From Hyphomicrobiaceae bacterium (lineage in GTDB: Bacteria; Pseudomonadota; Alphaproteobacteria; Rhizobiales; Hyphomicrobiaceae), in assembly GCA_017353825.1 (NCBI GenBank), contig JAFMSC010000095.1:1-11103 (forward strand): a stretch of DNA of 11,103 nt, in the 5' to 3' direction. The notes below the pieces were generated by a model that made no database searches, was not told the DNA's origin, and worked only from the letters and a program-made list of their open reading frames with translations. Shown one piece after another: positions 6,264 through 11,103 of this stretch. Numbering within the stretch: position 1 is the stretch's first letter; the number at the start of each line of letters is the position of its first letter. The position numbers and the translations under genes were made by a program.

Positions 6264-7478
6264 ATGCTTGTTTCGCAACGTGCGCTGTTCGACATCCCGC
6301 GCGACGTGTGCTTCCTCAATGCTGCATCGTGGAGCCCGCTGCCGCTGGCGGCCCAGGAGGCTGGCCGTACCGGTGCCGCCCGAAAGGGCCGACCGTGGCT
6401 CATCGACCAGGACTTCGCGACCTCGCAGTACGAGCGGGCGAGGCATGCAGCGGCGCAGCTGATCAATGCGCAAGCGAGCGACGTGGCACTCATCCCATCG
6501 GTGTCGTACGGCCTTGCCACGGCGGCGAAGGTGTTGACCGTGCCGGCCGGGTCGCGCGTGCTCACCCTGGCCGACGACCACTCCTCACCGGTGCTGGAGT
6601 GGACGACGCGGGCCGGGCCGCAAGGCTTCACCGTCGAGACCCTGCAGCGGCCCAGCAATGGCGACTGGACGGAGGCTCTCATTGTGGCCATCGCCCGGCC
6701 TGGCGCGGCGCGGGTCGCGCTTGCCTCGGTCTCCTCGGTGCACTGGTCCGACGGGGGCATGCTCGATCTCGGCAAGGTCGCGGGCGTGCTGAGGTCATGC
6801 GGGGCCGCGTTGCTCATCGACGCAACTCAGTCCGCCGGCGTCCTGCCGCTCGATGTGTGCGCGCTCGATCCCGACTTCGTTGTGTTCCCGACTTACAAGT
6901 GGCTCGTCGGCCCTTATGGGCGCGCGTTCCTCTACGTCGCCAGGCGCCACCAGGATGGCATCCCGCTGGAACAAACGAGCTATGGTCGCCGGGACGTGCG
7001 CGCCGATGCGACCACCTACTTTGCCGACACGCGCTATGTCGACGGCGCGCGGCGCTTCGACATGGGCGAGCGCGACCATTTCATCTCGCTGGAGATGGCC
7101 TCAATCGGCATGGAGACGATGACACAGTGGGGCAACGCCGCCGTCGTGGCACGGCTCGGGGCACTTACGCAACGTATTGTCGATGGCTTGCGCGACATCG
7201 ATGTCGGCGTCCCCGACGGGCACGTGCGGGCGCCGCATATTCTGAGCCTGACCTTCCCGCAGGGCCCAGCGAACCCGCTCGTGGAGCGGCTCGCCGCGCA
7301 GGGCATCTACGTAGCCCCCCGACTCGGGCGCATGCGCATCAGCCCGCATGTCTACAACGACGAGGAGGATGTCGACCGCTTCGTTGCGGCGCTGCGCGAG
7401 CTGCTTGCGCCGGGCGCCCGCCGCGTAAGCCCTGAGCGCTCGACGACCTTCAAGCGAAGTTGCGGGCGAGATGCTTGA
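6264..7478 (+). CDS. class V aminotransferase-fold PLP enzyme (isopenicillin N epimerase / cysteine desulfurase-like)
   Basis: The product is 404 residues from ATG 6264; GTG 6252 is an alternative that overlaps the upstream stop. GGGG at 6249-6252 with eight-base spacing favours the ATG. Class V features are FLNAASWSPLP (17-27) at the N terminus, a PLP-phosphate region near PSVSYGLATA (78-87), VSSVHWSDGG (156-165), the cofactor-binding Asp186 and Gln189 in LLIDATQSAGVLPLDV, and Schiff-base Lys212 in PTYKWLVGPYG. The C-terminal domain carries GIYVAPRLGRMRISPHVYN. There is no clear cysteine desulfurase active-site Cys loop, so an aminotransferase, epimerase or lyase role is more likely. It forms a two-gene unit with the dehydrogenase, suggesting linked chemistry on a 2-oxo acid. 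The last ten codons overlap the GST gene on the other strand, and the tail after LRELLAPGARR looks unlike the family. Confidence 0.85.
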   Translation: MLVSQRALFDIPRDVCFLNAASWSPLPLAAQEAGRTGAARKGRPWLIDQDFATSQYERARHAAAQLINAQASDVALIPSVSYGLATAAKVLTVPAGSRVLTLADDHSSPVLEWTTRAGPQGFTVETLQRPSNGDWTEALIVAIARPGAARVALASVSSVHWSDGGMLDLGKVAGVLRSCGAALLIDATQSAGVLPLDVCALDPDFVVFPTYKWLVGPYGRAFLYVARRHQDGIPLEQTSYGRRDVRADATTYFADTRYVDGARRFDMGERDHFISLEMASIGMETMTQWGNAAVVARLGALTQRIVDGLRDIDVGVPDGHVRAPHILSLTFPQGPANPLVERLAAQGIYVAPRLGRMRISPHVYNDEEDVDRFVAALRELLAPGARRVSPERSTTFKRSCGRDA

Positions 7479-8133
7479 ACATGTGGCTGCGTGCTTCCGC
7501 ATCCATCTCGGCCTTGAAGGTGTGCTTGTCCTTGAGTCCCTGCGCGCGCGCGGCGGCAGGGCGGGCGTTGATCTCGTCCAGCAGCCGCTTGATGTTGGGG
7601 AGCTTGGCCCAGACCTCCTCGCCCCCAAGCATATAGGGCACCATGCGGGCCCAGCCCCAGGCGGCCATGTCGACGATCGTGTAGGTGTCGCCGACGAGAT
7701 AGCGGCGCGTGGCGAGGCGCTGATCGAGGATAGCGTAGTGGCGCTCGGCCTCGTATTGGTAGCGGTTGTGGGCGTAGGCCACCTTCTCCGGCGCCAAGTG
7801 TCGGAAATGCACGGCCTGCCCGGAGAACGGCCCAACCCCGGTCGCGATGAACATCAGCCACGACAGCAGCTCGCCACGGGCGGCTGGCGAAGGGAGAAAC
7901 TTGCCGGTCTTTTCAGCGAGATAGAGCAGGATGGCGTTGCTGTCGAACACGGTTACATCGCCGTCAACGATAGCAGGGACCTTGCCGTTGGGATTGATCG
8001 CGAGAAAGGCAGGTGCGAACTGCTGGCCCTTGCGCGTATCGACAGGAATGGCCTCGTAGGGCAGGCCCGCCTCCTCGAGGAACAGGGCAACCTTGGTTGG
8101 ATTGGGCGATCCGTTGAAGTAGAACTTGAGCAT
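7450..8133 (-). CDS. glutathione S-transferase, Nu-class/YfcG-like
   Basis: The product is 227 residues from ATG 8133, preceded by GAGGTGG; the frame is open to 8232 but homology starts at MLKFYFNGSPNP. The thioredoxin-like N-terminal domain shows Asn11 at the place used by YfcG-type enzymes (SPNPTK), the cis-Pro motif NPNGKVPAIVD (48-58, Pro53) and the glutathione gamma-glutamyl binding DSNAILLYLAEKTG (64-77). The helical C-terminal domain contains GPFSGQAVHF (101-110) and the N-capping motif GDTYTIVDMAAW (148-159). YfcG-type proteins act as glutathione-dependent disulfide-bond reductases rather than classic detoxifying transferases, so that is the better guess. It is divergent from the LLM flavoprotein gene, with a 126-base gap, and overlaps the end of the PLP enzyme gene by 29 bases tail to tail. 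Confidence 0.92.
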   Translation of the reverse strand: MLKFYFNGSPNPTKVALFLEEAGLPYEAIPVDTRKGQQFAPAFLAINPNGKVPAIVDGDVTVFDSNAILLYLAEKTGKFLPSPAARGELLSWLMFIATGVGPFSGQAVHFRHLAPEKVAYAHNRYQYEAERHYAILDQRLATRRYLVGDTYTIVDMAAWGWARMVPYMLGGEEVWAKLPNIKRLLDEINARPAAARAQGLKDKHTFKAEMDAEARSHMFKHLARNFA

Positions 8134-8259
8134 AGGCCACCTCTGCTGTGCGTTGATCCCGTCGTGGCGAAGCATAGTGGAGCGTTCTTGGGCACACCAC
8201 ATCCGTCGTGATACCGCGCCCGGCGCCGCCAAGCTCGGCCAGAGCGCTCAGCCAGGGAG

Positions 8260-9294
8260 ATGGAAACACTGCGCCTCTCTGTCCTCGACCAGTCGGTTGC
8301 GGTCGTGGATCGGCCGCACGGGCAGTCGATCCGCGACACCGTCGCGCTCGCTCAAGTCTGCGAGACGCTGGGCTACCACCGGTTCTGGCTGTCGGAGCAC
8401 CACAACCATGCCAGCATCGCTGGCTCCGCGCCCGAGATTCTCATCGCCGCCATCGCCGGCGTCACCAGGCGCATCCGTGTCGGCAGCGCCGGCGTGATGC
8501 TGCCGCACTACTCCCCGTTGCACGTCGCCGAGCAGTTCCTCGTGCTGGAGGCGCTGGCGCCAGGACGTATCGACCTCGGCCTCGGCCGTGCGCCGGGCTC
8601 GGACGGGCGCACTGCTTTCGCGCTCAACCCGCTCGCCAACCAACGCCCCAACGAGTTTCCCGCCGACGTGCGCGACCTGTTGGCGTGGGTGTCGGGGCAG
8701 CCGCTCCTCGAAGGCCACCCGTACCGGCAGGTGAAGGCCCACCCCCTGTCGAACACCGCGCCCGAGGTGTGGATGCTGGGCAGCTCAGACTACGGGGCGC
8801 AGGTGGCCGCGCACTTCGGCCTGCCCTACGCCTTCGCCTGGTTCTTCACCGACGGCAAGGGCGGCCCGGAGGCGCTCAACCTCTATCGTAGGCTCTATCA
8901 GCCCAGTGCCCGCCACCCCGAGTCACACACCGCCTTGTGCGTGTGGGCGCTGGCAGCCGACACGGAGGAGGAGGCCCGCTTCCAATTCCTCCCCCGGGCG
9001 CGGGTGCGACTGTTGCGCGACAGCGGCCGCTTCGTGCCGCTGGAGCCGCCGTCGGTGGCCGCCGCCCACCCTTATACGCAAGCTGAGCGCGCCCGCGTCG
9101 AGCGGATGCATGCCGACTCGTTCGTGGGCACCGGGCCCCACGTCGCGGAACGCATCAGGGAGCTCGCAACCCGGCTCGACGTAGAGGAGATGGTGGTCGT
9201 GACCTGGGCCTACGACGAGGGCGTGCGCCACAAGAGCTACCGCCTCATCGCCGAGGCGATGGGGCTCGGTGGGGGTCACACCCTTCGGGTTTGA
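8260..9294 (+). CDS. LLM-class flavin-dependent oxidoreductase (luciferase-like, YhbW family)
   Basis: The product is 344 residues, the usual length. It follows E. coli YhbW closely in layout: LSVLDQSVA at the N terminus, GYHRFWLSEHHNHASIA (38-54), GSAGVMLPHYSPLHVAEQF (75-93), GRIDLGLGRAPGSD (102-115), and WMLGSSDYGAQVAAHFGLP in the middle. These motifs line the FMN/F420-type TIM-barrel pocket. The family oxidises small organic molecules with reduced FMN and O2, but most YhbW-like members, probably including this one, have no known substrate. AGGGAG ends directly at the ATG, so the ribosome site is poorly spaced; no better in-frame start is visible. The PaiB-like gene follows on the same strand after 149 bases, which is wide enough for its own promoter. 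Confidence 0.92.
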   Translation: METLRLSVLDQSVAVVDRPHGQSIRDTVALAQVCETLGYHRFWLSEHHNHASIAGSAPEILIAAIAGVTRRIRVGSAGVMLPHYSPLHVAEQFLVLEALAPGRIDLGLGRAPGSDGRTAFALNPLANQRPNEFPADVRDLLAWVSGQPLLEGHPYRQVKAHPLSNTAPEVWMLGSSDYGAQVAAHFGLPYAFAWFFTDGKGGPEALNLYRRLYQPSARHPESHTALCVWALAADTEEEARFQFLPRARVRLLRDSGRFVPLEPPSVAAAHPYTQAERARVERMHADSFVGTGPHVAERIRELATRLDVEEMVVVTWAYDEGVRHKSYRLIAEAMGLGGGHTLRV

Positions 9295-9443
9295 TCCCCG
9301 CCGGCTCGACCCCGGCCGTCAATGCTACGCAACACGACGGTGTGTGCAACTTGGCAAGCGGCGGACCCTCAGCCAGAAAAGGATCAACCATGCGCCAATG
9401 GGCTCAGACTCCCTGACCCCACGCGCCATAGGAGAAGACCCAC

Positions 9444-10067
9444 ATGTACGTGCCGCCGGCCTTCCGCGACGATGATGATGCCAGTCTCCACGCCACCATG
9501 CGCGCGGTGCGACTTTGCAGCTTCGTGACCGCCACCGCGGACGGCCTCATCGCTACGCCGCTGCCGGTCCTGCTCGATCAAACGGAAGGCCCACGCGGGG
9601 CGCTCTACGGGCATGTCGCCCGCGCCAATCCGCAGTGGCGAAGCGTGCCGGTGGGCGAGGCCATGGCCATCTTCATGGGGGCGGACGCCTATGTGACGCC
9701 GTCGTGGTATGCCACCAAGCAAGCGACCGGGAAGGTCGTGCCCACCTGGAACTACATCGCCGTACACGTCTACGGCCGAGTGGAGTTCTTCGACGACACA
9801 GAGAGGCTCCTCGACCTCGTCACGCGGCTCACCGATCTTAACGAAAGAGCCCGCCCCGAGCCCTGGGCAGTGACGGACGCGCCGGCGGACTTCATAAAGG
9901 CGCAGTTGCGCGATATCATCGGCATACGCATGTCGATCGCCCGCATCGAGGGCAAGCGTAAGCTGAGCCAGAACCGCAGCGCCAAGGACCGCGCTCGCGT
10001 GGCCGCCGGCCTCGCCGGCAGCGAACGCCCGTCGGACCAAGCCATCGCCGCGCTCATTCCAAAGTAG
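9444..10067 (+). CDS. PaiB-like FMN-binding split-barrel protein
   Basis: The product is 207 residues, matching B. subtilis PaiB in length and motif order: MYVPPAF at the start, LIATPLPVLL (35-44), GHVARANPQW (56-65), DAYVTPSWY (81-89), VPTWNYIAVHVYG (99-111) and a C-terminal KLSQNRSAKDR. The fold binds FMN as a dimer. PaiB is annotated as a negative transcriptional regulator of sporulation and protease genes, but most homologues, including this one outside Bacillus, may simply be flavin- or heme-binding proteins of unknown role. GGAGAAG (9431-9437) precedes ATG 9444 with good spacing. It faces the CorA gene across 112 bases in which I see no convincing terminator. Confidence 0.92.
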   Translation: MYVPPAFRDDDDASLHATMRAVRLCSFVTATADGLIATPLPVLLDQTEGPRGALYGHVARANPQWRSVPVGEAMAIFMGADAYVTPSWYATKQATGKVVPTWNYIAVHVYGRVEFFDDTERLLDLVTRLTDLNERARPEPWAVTDAPADFIKAQLRDIIGIRMSIARIEGKRKLSQNRSAKDRARVAAGLAGSERPSDQAIAALIPK

Positions 10068-10179
10068 CCAAGCCATTCCGAAGTCGGCAACTAAGCCGGA
10101 TCGAGCCCCGCACACTCGGACCCGACGTTCGAGGCTCTTCGCGGGCGAGCTTGGGTTCTCGGTGCCCCGACCAACCTTC

Positions 10180-11103
10180 CTACAGCCACCCCTTGCGCTT
10201 GAAGTAAAGCCAGGGGATCACGGCGGAGATCACCATCAGGGCGAGGGCCATGGGATAGCCGAAGGCCCAGCTGAGCTCGGGCATGTGCTGGAAGTTCATA
10301 CCATAGATGGTGCCGACCAACGTCGGCGGCATCAGGGCGACAGCCAACACCGAGAAGATCTTGATGATGGTGTTCTGCTCATTGTTGATCATGCCGAGCG
10401 TGGCGTCGAGCAGGAACGTGATCTTGGCCGATAGGTAGCCGATGTGGTCGGCGAGCGAGTGCACGTCGAGTTGCGCCGTCCTGACCCGTGCCCTGAGCAG
10501 CTTGTCGTCGCCACGCTCGGTCATCACATGTCCCAGGTAGGTGAGGAGCCGGCCCAGCGTCAGCAGGCTTTCGCGCGATCTTGAGGTGAGGTCGCCCTCA
10601 CGGCCGATGGCCCTGATGCTCACGTCGAAGCGGAGCGAGCGCGTGCGCTCGCCGCCCTTGATGCCGAAGATCGACTGGGAGAGCTTGTCCACCTCGGCCT
10701 GGGTGCGCTCCACGCGGTCGGCTTCGCGATCGATGATGGCCTCCAAGAGGCCGACGAGCACCGCCGGGCCGCTCGCGCACGGGGCGTCACGCTTCTGTAC
10801 GCGCGAGATGTACACCTTGATGCCGCGCGGCTCGGCGTAGCGAACGGTGATGACGCGGCTGCCGGCCAGAATGAACGTGACCGGCGAGGCGATCAGCGGC
10901 TCGTTCGGCGCGTCCGGCTGGACCAGTACGACGGCCGTCATGTAGTGCGCTCCGCCCTCCTGATAGAGCCGGCTGGAGGCCTCGATCTCGGCCATCTCTT
11001 CCCGCGTCGGCACGGCGATGCCGACGGCCTGCTCGACCAGCAGGTCCTCCTCCTTGGTGGGGTTGAGGAGGGCGATCCAGACCGTGGCGCCGTTGATGGC
11101 CTG
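10180..11103 (-). CDS. corA: CorA-family magnesium/cobalt channel, 5' end missing
   Basis: The visible 307 residues run from the window edge to the stop at 10180; the family is about 315-330 residues, so only the first few to twenty are missing. The N-terminal part is the cytoplasmic alpha/beta domain (for example TVWIALLNPTKEEDLLVEQA), then the long stalk helices (about 130-240). Near the C terminus are TM1 (IIKIFSVLAVALMPPTLVG), the signature YGMN with the periplasmic loop MPELSW, and TM2 (ALALMVISAVIPWLYF) ending in the basic KRKGWL tail. The GMN motif, 40 residues from the end, is the selectivity filter of the pentameric Mg2+/Co2+ channel in the inner membrane. Cobalt, nickel or zinc transport by a paralogue is an alternative. 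No regulatory element is visible because its start lies outside the window. Confidence 0.93.
   Translation of the reverse strand, partial: QAINGATVWIALLNPTKEEDLLVEQAVGIAVPTREEMAEIEASSRLYQEGGAHYMTAVVLVQPDAPNEPLIASPVTFILAGSRVITVRYAEPRGIKVYISRVQKRDAPCASGPAVLVGLLEAIIDREADRVERTQAEVDKLSQSIFGIKGGERTRSLRFDVSIRAIGREGDLTSRSRESLLTLGRLLTYLGHVMTERGDDKLLRARVRTAQLDVHSLADHIGYLSAKITFLLDATLGMINNEQNTIIKIFSVLAVALMPPTLVGTIYGMNFQHMPELSWAFGYPMALALMVISAVIPWLYFKRKGWL

Noticed and set aside
8134..8232. N-terminal extension of the GST
   Set aside because: The glutathione transferase fold begins at MLKFYFNGSP, and a good ribosome site precedes ATG 8133.
10068..10179. Bidirectional terminator between the PaiB-like and CorA genes
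   Set aside because: Only 4-5 bp stems with no T-run could be found; nothing supports a terminator call.

Overview
The window comes from a GC-rich (roughly two-thirds G+C by eye), densely packed bacterial chromosome. An orphan form II CoxL-like subunit, a DUF938 methyltransferase, Nu-class-like GST, LLM flavoprotein, PaiB-like protein and a split small thiamine-diphosphate (ThDP) decarboxylase suggest an alphaproteobacterium of Hyphomicrobiales/Rhodospirillales type. That assignment is inference from gene content. I see no rRNA, tRNA, CRISPR array, transposase or phage gene.

Layout. On the minus strand from 4990 down to position 1 lie an A-type iron-sulfur carrier (4592-4990), a DUF938/UPF0585 methyltransferase (3941-4549), a molybdenum hydroxylase large subunit of CO-dehydrogenase form II type (1504-3888), a poorly resolved stretch with frame-switched coding-like sequence (855-1443), the PYR-domain subunit of a ThDP-dependent decarboxylase (327-854), a 55-codon ORF built over a 90-bp palindromic element (158-325), and the 5' end of the matching PP-domain subunit (1-161, cut by the window edge). 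A divergent intergenic region (4991-5286), rich in palindromes, separates this run from plus-strand genes for a D-isomer 2-hydroxyacid dehydrogenase (5287-6258) and a class V PLP enzyme (6264-7478). These meet a minus-strand glutathione transferase (7450-8133) tail to tail with a 29-bp overlap. Next on the plus strand come a luciferase-like flavin monooxygenase homologue (8260-9294) and a PaiB-like FMN-binding protein (9444-10067), which converges on a minus-strand CorA metal-ion channel truncated by the right edge (10180-11103).

How the genes might work together. Most look like accessory catabolic or redox enzymes. The dehydrogenase, the PLP enzyme and the split decarboxylase could all act on 2-oxo acids. 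The D-2-hydroxyacid dehydrogenase plus ComDE-like pair resembles the sulfolactate/sulfopyruvate logic of SlcC and ComDE, but no other sulfonate gene is visible, so this is only a hypothesis. The CoxL-like subunit lacks its usual iron-sulfur and FAD partners here. The most unusual structures are the palindrome-derived ORF bridging the two decarboxylase genes, the frame-broken stretch upstream of them, and the palindromes with phased repeats in the divergent promoter region. I did not find a clearly new multi-gene system.
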